This document shows positions 1 to 11,468 of a DNA stretch of 64,000 bases, in pieces. Both the position numbers and the translations under genes were made by a program. Source of the DNA: Rhizophagus clarus (lineage: Eukaryota > Glomeromycota > Glomeromycetes > Glomerales > Glomeraceae); the NCBI GenBank assembly GCA_015698045.1, contig BLAL01000004.1:992001-1056000 (forward strand), given 5' to 3'. The notes below the pieces were generated by a model, which ran no database searches, had not been told where the DNA came from, and saw only the letters and a list, made by a program, of their open reading frames with translations. Numbering within the stretch: position 1 is the stretch's first letter; the number at the start of each line of letters is the position of its first letter.

Positions 1-1135
1 AAAGTGTTTTTTGAAAGGGATATCAATTTTAATAAAAAATTATAATTTTTGCATACAATTGTATTTGCATACAATGTTTATCGTCTATTATAATAACAAA
101 TACCTATATTGTGTAATATATACATTGTATAAGAATATAGCATCTGACAGTAAATTGGTAAGACAAAAACATGTATACTATTGCAAAAACGTATAAGGGT
201 GTGAAATATACACAAGTGATAAATAACATTATGGCCCGCATTATTATAATTTTGGCCAGATTAATTTATTTATTATCAGTATATGGTATCACATAGGCCA
301 TGTGATTTGCCGATCATTTACTTTATTAAATTTGTAATCAGGTATATCATTATGCTAAAAATAGCTAAACACGAATTATAAATAAACAATACTTTTGAAA
401 AAATATTGTTACGACCTTTTCTTGTTAACTCTTTCTTTTTTACATTTTTATCTCAAAATACATAATATTACAGATTTACAGGTATTTTAAAACAATATTT
501 TTTTTTATTTGTACTAATTTTTATTTTTAATATTTTTAACTATATTTTTTCTTGTAATTGTTTTTATTTATCTTTTTACTATTATTTATTTATATATTAC
601 TATATTTCTTTTCTTATTACTAACTGCTTTTTTACTTTTTTATGTTACTTTCTTTTTTATTATTTACTCTTTACTTTTTTTACGTGTTACTTTTTCATGT
701 ATTATTTTTTTTACGTGTTACTAATATACTAACTACATCTATTTAATATACTAACTTTTCTAACTGCTTTTTTTACTTTACTTTTATTTTTTTGCATCAC
801 TAATATACTAACTATATTTAATTAATATACTAACTTTTTTTACTTCTTACATTATATCTCTTTAGCATATTAACCTTTATCTTTTTTTTATTCTATGCCT
901 TAAACTCAGCATGAATTAATATTCTAACATCTTCATGTTCTTATATTTTTAAATGCAAGATAAATTATTGGGTAATGAATCTTTATTACATTTACTTTTT
1001 CTGTTATAAGTTTTGTATTCATATTTATTGTATATAATAAAATTTACAAATTATAATAAAATGAATTATAATTTTGGTTAGCATTACATTAAATTTGAAT
1101 TATAATTTTGGCTAATATTACAATTGTAATTTGAA
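1..1135. other. AT-rich, gene-poor stretch
   Basis: No coding region could be supported. The stretch is very AT-rich, with repeated T-tracts and short phrases such as ctaactttttttac recurring between 600 and 880. The short ORF at 11-196 has no recognisable motif. Confidence 0.6.
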
Positions 1136-1526
1136 TAAAATTTGTATATATTCTGTATAAAACCCGTACAAAATTTGTATAAAACCTGTACAAAATTCGT
1201 ATATATTTATGTAAACCTGTACAAAATTTGTATATATTCTGTATAAAACCCATATAAAATTTGTATATATTCTGTATAAAACCCGTATAAAATTTGTATA
1301 TATTCTGTATAAAACCTGTACAAAATTCGTATATATTTATGTAAACCTGTACAAAATTTGTATATATTCTGTATAAAACCTGTACAAAATTCATATATAT
1401 TTATGTAAACCCGTACAAAATTTGTATATATTCTGTATAAAACCTGTACAAAATTTGTATATATTCTGTATAAAACCCGTACAAAATTTGTATAAAATAT
1501 GTATATATTCTGTATAAAACCTGGTT
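1136..1526. repeat. Minisatellite, about 12 copies of a 31-33 nt unit
   Basis: Tandem units each begin aaaatttgtatatattctg or the variant aaaattcgtatatatttatg and end in ...aaacc(c/t)gtac. I count about twelve copies, two of them shortened to about 22 nt. The two unit types are interspersed, which suggests repeated internal duplication. The long minus-strand ORFs here are produced by the repeat and carry no domain. The flank at 1615-1660 continues with the related phrase gtacagaatttgtacag. Confidence 0.9.
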
Positions 1527-1812
1527 ATAATGTGGTTATAATCTGTACAATTAGCATTATCCGGAATTTGTACAAGTACGGAATATTTCATAATTTGGTA
1601 CATTTTCTGTCACTAATTGTACAGAATTTGTACAGAATTTGTACAGTATTTGTACAATAATATTTTCTGGACAAATTCCAGATTTTCAATTTTTTACTGG
1701 GATACCATTATGGAACTATATAAATTATACTATAAATTAGCCAAGGATTATTTTATTACTGATAAACAAGTTGATGAAGAGACAGAAGACTTCTTATCAT
1801 CACTTTAGAGAT

Positions 1813-2949
1813 TTAATTCGTGAGCACCCACTGGGGAGGTAATTCAGTATCAAAGGGAATAACCATTAACTCTTCTTGCACAAAAGATCTTTCAGGATGT
1901 TTGACTACATAATCATCATCATCAGTTAGTCCAAAGGGGACTTCTTCCAGCCAGTACAAGACCGGCTGATTTTTTTGCACCATAGATTTCCGGACATGAT
2001 AAATACGTGGAGACAAATTCAAGTCACCAGCATGACGTCTCCCATCCTCTAAATCAATAGGATACAACAAATATCTTACTAATACATCGCTAGAAAGCTT
2101 TTCCTCATCAAAGCCTATAGGACCATCCCGAAGGTAAGAAGGCTTAGCAAAGACCTCTTTTTCCTTTATTGCATCAATAGGAGAAATACCAAGCTGACGT
2201 GTGATAGAATTATTAATGTCCTCAACAACTATCGGCAAATTCTTTACCCAAGCCCTGGATCGTCTATCTAAAGTTAAGAGATCAGAAGCATCCTGGGAAG
2301 GAAATAACTTTTCAACTAAGGTGCAATTATACCTTTCAACAATACCCATAGTATGCTTAGATTTAGCCTTCTGAATTTTCACGCCATGCTCTTTTATTAA
2401 TTTCTTACAATCACCTTTAAACTCTGATCCTCTATCAGTAATTAATAATTTTGGCCAGACCAAAGGACATTTAGGATCATCATAGATTTTCTCAAGTGAT
2501 CGAGCAATAGTAGCAGAAGTTAAGATACCCTGCCTATCCTTAACACTATATGCACCAATAGGGATAGAAGCTTTATATCTCGAAGCCACGTCAACCATAT
2601 TAAGGCAAAAAAGATAAGTAATCTAACCTACTTTATCACAAGGCATGTAGAGAACATCCGCCTGGTGGACTTCATTGGAGATAGTAACAGAGCAAAAACT
2701 TGCACGAGAAATATATTTAGGACGAGGCTTATGTATTTGGTGTATAGCTTGTCCCTCAAGCCAGTCCTCCACTTCATCTAAACTAAAATCATACCCAGCT
2801 TTCAGAGAAGCTTCATGTAATTTTTTAGCATTTCGATAATAACCAATAGGCTGATAATAAATCTTTTTCAAAGCAATAGAAATATCAAGATTTCGAGCCT
2901 CACCAGAATCTATAGAAATAATAGGTAATAATGGAAGTTGAGCAGACAT
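1813..2949 (-). pseudogene. Retroviral-type (rve) integrase, one in-frame stop
   Basis: DDE-type integrase core, as used for DNA insertion by LTR retroelements and Polintons. One reading frame runs from the ATG at 2949 to 1813 (about 378 codons), interrupted only by a TAG at 2623-2625; frame and content continue across it. The first catalytic Asp lies in MVDVASRY, the second in LLITDRGSEF and the Glu in HTMGIVERYN, in correct order and spacing. The C-terminal third contains SPRIYHVRKSM and LPPQWVLTN and has no obvious chromodomain. The N-terminal part before the stop lacks a clear HHCC finger. It lies head-to-head with the Gag-protease ORF and slightly overlaps its start. It is probably dead because of the stop. 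Whether it belongs to the neighbouring Gag-protease or to the polymerase element is not settled. Confidence 0.8.
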
Positions 2950-5900
2950 ATCTTGAACAACTAAACAGCAACTTTGATCTAGGGATAAAGTTAGTACAAA
3001 AGAAAATCTGCAAACTTGAAGAGGAAATTAAAGCCTGTGAGTGATATATTTCTCATCTTGAAAAGAATCTACAATCTTATGATGAAGAAGTTAATCAGCT
3101 AAAGGATAAATGTAAGGTTATTCTAGGTGAACTTAAAAAATGTCAGGATCACCTGGAGCTAAAAGAGGAGGCATTAGTTATTCAAGATAATCGAATTATC
3201 CAGCTAGAAGACACAATAGATAAACTTAAATCTCGTATACAAGAATTATCTAAATTTAGTAATAAACATTCTGAAGAAGAAGAACGACCAGAGGAAGAAA
3301 ATATGGCCATACCTGATATTTTAATAAATATCGCTACAGCACTAGATTGGGTGGAAGCATATATTGATGGGGATACATCATTTAACCCTAAAAATACACT
3401 AAATGGAATATGAATCTTATTAACAACTGCTCGTGGACTTATGCAAAGACATGCTCAAGATGCTATTAACATGCAAGGGTTATACCGTATAGCTAATGAT
3501 CGAATCAATGACCTTAGAAATGAATTAACAAATACTAGAAATAATTGTCTTCGAAGAGCTCGATTATTAACTTTAGCATATAATAATGAGGTAAATGAGC
3601 GTTGACGTTGGTGGCAAATAGCTCAGGATAGGCAAACTAATGGTCAAAGAATAGCCTTAAGAAAGCAAAACTGAATAAATGTACTAGTAGGAGAAAAAGC
3701 CATCCTTCAGCTAATGAATCAGAGACGCAAAGCTGAGGCTGATTTAGCAGAATTCAATCGGGTATTTGTATTTAATAGATACCAAAAATGGAAGGGTAGG
3801 GAATTAAATTCACAACAAATTATTTTGAATTTACAAAACAATCCTCCAGGATACATGGCTACAATACAAGATGTCATGCATACATTAGCACCATTACTTG
3901 CGCAATTACCCAATTATGATGGGCAGGAACCACCAGATGTATATTATCAAAAGCTTAGAAATATAAATGAGATGGCACGTCCCTTAGCCGTTGCTGCCTT
4001 TAATGCCGCTGCAAGATGTCAAGTTATGATAAATAAGATGACAGGTAGGTTTGCACCTGTTCCTGCCAATGATCCTTATGCAGCAGGTAATCCAGCTATT
4101 AATACTGAACCTCTTTTTCTAAATTGGTTGCGTGAAAAATATAGAGAAGTTACGGTAGGAACTAACCAAAGTGCTATATTTGCTCTTGTTAATAAAAAGT
4201 TTTTAGAGACAGATACTCCAGATAGTTATGAAAAACGAATCAAACTACTAGTACAAGCAATGCCAGATGCTGATGCCTTACCTTATCTATTTAATCAATT
4301 GCCTTCTGATTTAGAAATGAGAGTTAGAATTGCTAATCCTGCTACAGTCATTGCATTTTTTACAGACTTGTGTAATATATGGTATAAAAGTGCAGGCAAA
4401 AGAATACAAGCTCATACAATAGCTCCAGTTAATTATACAGCTCAACCACAAAAAGATGATTTTAAAATTCGTCTAGCAAGAGATTTGGCTTATACAGGAA
4501 TAGGAACAGATGATGCAACATTAGAAAATTTTATTTATGAAGAACTTAAAAAGAGATTAGGAGGTCAAACAGCTCATGTTAGAAAGAGCCCCTTTACACC
4601 CAAAAGTGCATATGTCACGAAGAAAGTTGTTAGAAAAGTGATACAAAAAGCTAAGCAAATCAGGAATTGCTCAGCATGTGGAAAGGCTGGTCATACAAAG
4701 GTTAATTGCCCCAAAGGCAAGCGGACTAAGAAGGTTAATCATGTATATCAGGATGAGGTAGAAAATCCTGAAGACTCTGAAGAAGAATACATAGAAGAAT
4801 ATATAGAGGATTCTGAAGAAGAGGAAGTAGAAGAAGATGACAAATATATTGATGCTGACAAATCCTGAAACTGCTATGCTGTAAAAAAAAGTGGTACGAA
4901 GTGGAGTACCTATAAAAAGAGTGCCAAACTGAAAGAAGGAGTAACCAAGAAATCCCCTACTTCCAAATCTTGTACTAGCAAATCATTAGGCAATAGTCAT
5001 GAAGCGCTTCGCATAGCTACAGATCAAATGTATCAAATAGCCTTAAAATCTTTTATATCATCATTAGTCTCCCATTGTCCTAGAGCGATTCTTATAGAAA
5101 TTTCAAAATTTATTAATACAATATTTTCCAAATTAAATGACTATTGCTTAAATACTGTTATGCCAAATGATACGGTTAAAAGAAGGGAATTAGCATGGGA
5201 GAATGTTACAAGCAAAGTTTAAGATATTTTGTTTCCACTATTGCAAGCAGTAAATACTGAGCAGAAGCCCCTTTTAAATGTCCTATTAGAAGAGAATGCA
5301 AAGTCTTCAATCAATACCATGGATGGTATAATAGTTAATAATTCAGAGAATCATCAAGAGACCGCACCTTCCCATATTCTAAACCATGCTATTAAGGCAT
5401 ATGCCCAGAGTCGTTCAGCAGAAAAAAAAAGTGACATAGTTCATATATACTGGCCCAAGCCTCTAGAGATAAATTTTTTACAAATAAAGGATGCCGATGA
5501 TGTTGCGACTATTTATTGTAAAATACGAGGTTTGGTAATACCTTGCGCAATGATTGATATGGGCTCTGATTCTTCCATATTTTCTGATAACATTGCTGAA
5601 CTTGTCAAAGAGCTTTTAGGTATTAAAATTAATAGGAAAAAAATTCATGCGCTTAATGGAGTCGCAAGTCAATCCATATCCATCGGCACTATGGACAATG
5701 TTCCCATAACAATTGGTTTCGGAGAAAATACAGTCACTATAACAGATGAATTTTCTGTTGTGCCTGCTGAAAAAGATCAGAATGGAAATGCTAAATCTTT
5801 AGTAATTCTTGGAACGCAATGGCAATATCAGGCTGGATGGGAGCCTTTAATAAAAGGAGAATTTAAGGCCATATCTAACGGAAAAACTATTACCATCCCC

Positions 5901-5962
5901 CTATCAGTTCACAAGTCCCAGCGTAATGTTTTTACTGTGGGAAAACAGCCAGAACCTGTAAA

Positions 5963-5969
5963 AAAAAAC
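5963..5969 (+). promoter_or_regulatory. Candidate -1 frameshift heptamer A AAA AAC
   Basis: The heptamer lies in the correct codon register (A|AAA|AAC) directly before the in-frame TAG at 5970-5972. A -1 slip would continue as CTA GCT GAT and enter the stop-free zinc-finger frame up to 6202. A plain indel in the A8 run gives the same picture, so function is unproven. Confidence 0.35.
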
Positions 5970-5972
5970 TAG

Positions 5973-6202
5973 CTGATCGAACTTGTCAGTATTGTGGAAA
6001 GGAATTCAGATATCCCTGTAAATTAAGAGAGCATATGAAAAGGAATAATAATTGCTCACGAAAAGTGACTGACTGCCTACAAAAAGTTACTGACTGCTCA
6101 CAAGAAGTTACTGTCTGCCCACGAGAAGTAACTGACTGCTCACGAAAAGTGACTGACTGCTCATGGAAAAATACTGTGCCTATTCAGCTAACATTAGCTT
6201 AG
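5973..6202 (+). pseudogene. C2HC-type zinc finger with five TDC-type repeats
   Basis: In the -1 frame relative to the protease ORF this encodes a finger with CQYCGKEF, then H and C (C-x2-C, LREHMKRNNNC). It is followed by five units of the form S-x-x-V-T-[DV]-C, encoded by tandem repeats of about 24-27 nt (6060-6165). The finger resembles the one opening the polymerase gene at 11468-11380. It may be a C-terminal extension of the Gag-protease reached by frameshifting, or a separate decayed fragment. Confidence 0.5.
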
Positions 6203-6589
6203 AAATTATTTTTTTGTATTTTCCTTTCATTTTCATATGCCATTTAAGCAAATAAGGATATTTAGATTATTCTTTGCATTTTCCCATTTTTTAGTCCAAA
6301 ATTCAGTATCATAGTGAATGTTCCAGGAATGTTCCAGGAACTATAGAAGGATTAGTTTGCAGATTTCTCATGATTTTATTTATTCAATAAGCACATTTAT
6401 GATTATACATGAATTAAAAAAAAGAGAAAGGCCCGATATGGGCGAACTTTATTATTATATATATGCAGATCTCTTAAGGGCTATTTACATATCAAATTTA
6501 TTTCAGAGAATGTGAACTGAGTTCACAATGTCACGTGCATGGCGCAGTGCATGGCTCAGCAATTCTTCTGAGATGATGATCATTTCGCA
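6203..6589. other. Spacer between element genes
   Basis: No recognisable gene. A 65-codon plus-strand ORF (6318-6515) has no motif I recognise. A nearly exact duplication of atgttccagga occurs at 6318-6340. Confidence 0.4.
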
Positions 6590-6796
6590 TTAATCGATCT
6601 GCTTGGGGAAATTGGAATCAGAATTATCAAACATTTTACTCACATCGCTTTTAAACAATTTTACAAGGTTTTCTAGTCCCTCCAAATTTTTCTCAAATAC
6701 TTTGGTTAGCTCCTTCAGATTGCTAGGTAAATTATTGGATAAATCTTTTTTACTTGGTCCCTCTGGGATCCTTTTGGCTTAGCGATCGCTTTTCAT
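6590..6796 (-). pseudogene. Small coiled-coil ORF with one stop
   Basis: A frame of about 68 codons runs from ATG 6796 to TAA 6590, with one in-frame TAA at 6779-6781 that would be CAA before a C-to-T change. The rest is lysine- and glutamate-rich with heptad-like leucines (LKELTKVFEKNLEGLENL). It follows the polymerase frame in the same orientation after about 90 nt and may be a small accessory gene of that element. Function unknown. Confidence 0.4.
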
Positions 6797-6889
6797 TCTT
6801 ATCTTCGGTACTGCAGAAGTTAGTCTAATTAATGGAAAGAAAAAATAATATAATAATGTATGTGATCTGACTACACATCACTATCTAGC

Positions 6890-9800
6890 TTATGTCTGAA
6901 GGCTAGATATGTGAGACACACATTCGTTTTGATATTTTTCTGGAAGCTTGGCCCTCATAGCTCTTTTTTCTGCCTGTTCATGAGGAATACTAGCTTTTAC
7001 CATATTCTTATAAATCATAATGCACCAATGCCCATATGGTAAAGTAGTTATCCCATCTGATAATATCCAGTGCTTAGTATCTATGGGACAGAGACCTTCT
7101 TCTCAGACTCGACCACAGATATAACATGATCTTTTGATCAGAATCCTATATTCTTGGCATAGAATACCTTTTTCTGGAATAGACAATCCCGATATACTTG
7201 AGTTAATGGGAATTTACTTTTGGGATATGTGTTCTCTGCCATTTCATTCATACCCTTCTTGCTGACCCCTTTATGCTTTGACTTTGTGGATTTATCAGCC
7301 AGGACGTAGTGGTATGATTTTGCCCGGATGTGAAATGACTCAGTAGTCATATTTCCTGGAGTCTCATCTTTGAAAAGCCCAATAGTTTTCGAATTATTAA
7401 GATCAAAGATGTCTGGTCGCTCTGCCATATCTTTATAGATATCTTCAGTCTCAACCATAAATATAAAGGAATCAGTATCCATATATCCAAGTCTAGCCTT
7501 ATCCCCATATTTTTCCTTTACATTGTTATACCAGAAGCGGTACATTAGGAGCTTGTTGAGTCCCAAAACGGATGCTCCAACTATGATAGGCTTGTTGAGA
7601 ACTACACTTGCCTTTTCCATATGTGCGCCTACTAGTGTATCTCCAAGTGGTCTGCCATACTTGAAATCTGGACTACGTATTTTCTTGAGAAACTTCTTCT
7701 CATCTGACTCATTATTACAGGCCATGATCTTAACATCCTGGTACTTTCAGACATTTTCCATAGTCTTGCCATATACTGAATTATTCATAAGCTTGAAGAA
7801 GTCTTTTTCGAAAGCATTCTTAGCTTTCTGACACAACTTTGTATTCTTAGCAATATATGGGGCCAACCAATTCGTCTGGTCGAATGACAAGATTTCTATG
7901 ACCTCATCTACAACCATGTCTAACTTTATATAATACTGGAGCTCTTGATAATGAATGACATAATTTTTTCGTGGGCAAGATGAGGGACTAGTTTTTCTGT
8001 TGCATAGAATCGCCCACCATCCATATCATTCACAAGCTTGGCATTGTATGGGCATAGCATATCCTTTTTTACTGCGACATTTTTCACAGCTGGTGGTAAG
8101 TCTCTCAAATAGTTGTGAGTTTTTAGGGGGAAATGAGAATTAATCATTAGGAAGAATCCATTTTGTGCATCTACCCTAGTCTTAAGAATCATTTCAAGAT
8201 ATTTCTTTTGCATTTTGGGATTATTCTTTAAATATTCCCAACTAGCAACTCACTTATAATTTCCAACTGGGAGGAACTGACTCATTGCCCATCTATAAAG
8301 ATTATTTGCATCAACATATGATATCCATGTTGTGGGTTGGGATGGGTCGAATTCCTTTCCAATGCTAGGATTATTTGCTTTAAAATGTCTATGTACTGCC
8401 ATAGCAATACCATCCTGCTTGACCTTTTCAATGAAGTCATGCATGGCCATTTCTGTGAATAGTTCGATCTTGATCTTAGTCATCTTAAGCATGGCATCCC
8501 AGGATAGAGAAGGCGCGGATACATAATGGCTGGGATCAAGACTATAATGATGCATGGATGTCTTTCAAAATGTTGTCCAGATATCTGCTAGACTAAGCAC
8601 ATCTATCTTAAGATAGAGATCATTATATTCTCCCAAGTTTTTGCATCTGAATTCCTTCCATACCTTCTGGGCATGCTCATAATCCTCTTGAGAAATCTTA
8701 CCTCCAAAGACACTATGAAATTCTTGAATTGGAGGTAGTTCTGTTTCCTTAAATCAGTTATGAGAAGTAATATACTCATGAGGAAAGACTTCCTTACGAT
8801 ATGCTAGGGAAATCTGTTCAGTTGTATAGCCTTGCTTCTTGAAATACTCAGTTGTAATTGGGTGGTCATCTCCCAAATTTTTTGTAAGATTGGCCAAGCT
8901 ACTATTCATAAACTGCATACTATCAATATACTTAAGCTGACCTACCTTTATTGACTTGTATCATTCAAAGGTTTCAGCAATGACTGAGATTTGAAGAGAA
9001 TTAGCCAAGCGTCCGACAGATTCACAGACCAAGTAAGAGTCATATCCCCGGAAGTTGTGAAAGATAACTGGGATTGGTGTCTTCCATGGCTCAATCTGAA
9101 GTTTAAGATTACATGAATTGTGAGATGCCTCTCAAAACTCACCTGTGATATGACAGTGATCCCAGACCTTTTTATCCCTAGCTTCTTCTTTAGCTAATTC
9201 AGCTTGGGCTTTACTTAAAGCAGTTTTTAGGGATTTATAGTCTTCGGGATTCTTAACAGCTTTTAGCAACTCTGTATAGAGATTTTTGAGATCCTTTTCT
9301 AATACGTTATTCTTTTCCATTTCTAAGATTCTCTTGGATATATCTCTAGGTGAAGCCATCTTATTATATGATATAGGATCCTGAACAATTTCTGTAATCT
9401 TGGCAGTAAGATTTGCAATCTTTCTTTCTAACATATTAATCACATCTGTATCTATACTGAACTTGTCTTCACAGTTCCAACACCGATCAGCCTCCTTGAA
9501 TCTTCTTTGGTAGTCATCTGTAATAATACGCTCATGCTTAACAGTTAAGACCTATTTATTTCTATCAATTCTTGATCGATCCTTCAGACGAATTCTTCTG
9601 TGGCATTTTCTTCACGATATAAAAATGGGCCCCATGTTTCTCCAGTATCAATCCAGTGGACTGAATAGCTAAAACTATTAGCTTCTTCCTCTGCTAACTT
9701 TCGCATATTTCCACCATAATGTGTGTCACACTTCTTTTTTAATAATTCGAAATCTGCTATAATGACACATGGGGCATTGATCTGACATCCATAGTTTCTG

Positions 9801-11468
9801 AACTCTTCAAAGTCATTAACATCTTTTAAGGCATTGTGACTCTTTGTGGGGCTTCACCCAGTCCAAAACACCATTCCTGATGATGGTCTAGGGATTTTTC
9901 AGAAGTAAAACTTTGGAAGCATCAGTTGCAAAGATGCTTTTTAACTTTGTAAGCATTATCCTTATATACTAACCCATCTGGGTTCTTAATCCATAGAAAG
10001 TGATTCTTTTGCCCATATTTTCCTTCTTTGGATTTTGTAATATCTGTAAGAGCCATAAGATGGATAATATGTGATCTGTTATAGTTCTTACTATAAATGA
10101 CAGGTTTGGGGTAACTGTTTCCTCCTTCCAATTCCAGACATTTATGGAAATATCAGGATTCATCTCCTTGATTTTATTAAAGATGTGAGGGGAAACTGGT
10201 GTTGGCATTGGGATACCATCCAACTTTACCCGCTCTAGTTATGGTTTAAGATTCTTTGCCCTAAATATACGCCGGCCTAAGTGGTCTGTATGTCCATCCT
10301 AATATGCAAAATATGCACCTAATGCCCCTTGAAGACATTTCTCAGATGGTTTATTTGTTTCCAGATCTATAAGACCTTGATTGTCTGGATTGATGGTACA
10401 CTTTTTGTTAGCAAGCTTTGGGGGAGTAGGATTGTAAGACCCTCCAAGGGCTCTACGAAGTGTATATGTTTCAATAGATATTTCAAGAATTCGTTCGAGA
10501 ATATAACCAGATTCTTTCTTTAATGTTTCCTCAATTTGCACATCTATTTCCCCAATAGTTTTGGTTATGTGCTCCTCTATATCCCCTTTTAAAAGAATTG
10601 GTCGCATATTTCCTCTATGATATTTCTCTACTTCTACTGGTTCGCTTTTATTATCTGACTTTCCTTTATTAATTAAATATCGGCACAATGCTACTATGGC
10701 TGATTTTATTTGATCTTTTTTATGAAGCTCTGTTTGAAGAACTTCCTTTATTTTTGGATGAATTAATCCTATAAGTTGAGGCATGTATGGTAATTTTTTA
10801 TATTCTTCTGGCTTAGCTATTGGTTGAATAAATGCATATGTTGGATTGTCATCTGGATGGGGGATTTTGCCCACCCATTTGCTCATTAAAGAATGATTTC
10901 TATGCGGTCTTTCTGGATCCCTTCCAACTGGACATTCTTTAAAGATAATATCCTTCTGAGTAGGTTCCTTTGGAATTGCGTCTTGCTCTTAAGCGTCTTG
11001 TCACTCAACCTTGCTAGGTCCCACCTCTTGAGGAATATTTTCCTTGAAAGCCTCATCATCAGCTTGTAATAGATCATGATGTAGATGCTGACATTCTTTT
11101 AAGTTTAGTGGCAAATCAAGTTCTTTGCCAGTAACTTCGAACCATCTTCGGCGCAATCTGGCACCCCATGTTTTCAGATGCTCTCTAGGCTTTCTTGCAT
11201 GCCTATCAATAAACTTACCTTAAGTGACCTTGCTAGGTCCTGTCTGCTCTTCTCTATTTGCTTGGGTTGATGGGCTGGGACCTGTTTTGGGATCATTCTC
11301 TTGATTTTTGGATGATTGAATAATAGGTGGAACTAATGGGGCAGATAAAGGTTGAATAACTTTAGGTATAATTTTTTGACGACATTGAAATTGTCTTTCT
11401 TGATGACGTCTAAGTTTCCATAATTTGGAAAAGTTTTTACCACATCTATCACAAGTATGAATAACCAT
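6890..11468 (-). pseudogene. Protein-primed family B DNA polymerase (Polinton-like), heavily decayed
   Basis: About 1,500 codons, with at least fourteen in-frame stops and several one-base frame changes. In protein order: C2HC finger at the start (CDRCGKNF, 11450-11380); a long N-terminal region; a second finger (CN-stop-CF ... HHQEWC, about 9925-9860); exonuclease motif I (IIADFE, about 9745-9756); CWNC (about 9470); an endonuclease-VII-like zinc site (DHCHITGEF, about 9135-9165); polymerase motif A (YVDANNLY, about 8300); motif B (NNSVYGKT, about 7770); and motif C (YMDTDSF, 7465-7485). The end is ILSDGITTLPYGHW, then TAA at 6890. This order matches the DNA_pol_B_2 polymerases of Polinton/Maverick elements. 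The visible stops fit CGA, CAA or CAG to TGA, TAA or TAG, or TGG to TGA. No ATPase or capsid gene of a Polinton is seen nearby. Confidence 0.85.

Larger units (their letters stand above)
2931..6202 (+). pseudogene. Gag-like zinc-knuckle plus retropepsin polyprotein, decayed
   Basis: A single reading frame runs from about the ATG at 2931 to 5972. It is broken by TGA at 3042, 3411, 3603, 3672 and 4866 and by TAA at 5220; coding content continues through all of them. Order of parts: coiled coil (about 2950-3320); Gag/capsid-like helical region (3714-4600, including NWLREKYREVTVGTNQ); one CCHC knuckle (C-x2-C-x4-H-x4-C, about 4667-4710); acidic tail; linker; and a retropepsin-like domain (5490-5840) with IDMGSDSS in place of D-[ST]-G and a downstream ILGTQWQ. 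After the TAG at 5970 the -1 frame opens into a zinc-finger-like tail ending at 6202. No reverse transcriptase or RNase H is visible. DTG to DMG would be a C-to-T change and probably removes protease activity. The start is uncertain, since it overlaps the antisense integrase. Confidence 0.75.
1813..11468. mobile_element. Remains of one or more large mobile elements
   Basis: The stretch carries integrase (-), Gag-protease (+), a coiled-coil ORF (-) and a family B polymerase (-) with no host gene between. All four show the same type of decay (transition-derived stops). I could not find matching terminal inverted repeats or a target duplication, so whether this is one composite element or several nested ones is open. 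The absence of a reverse transcriptase argues against a simple LTR retrotransposon. Confidence 0.5.

Noticed and set aside
1089..1603. Two minus-strand ORFs with repeated Tyr/Phe-rich peptides
   Set aside because: They are produced by the 31-33 nt minisatellite, which is open in this frame; no domain.
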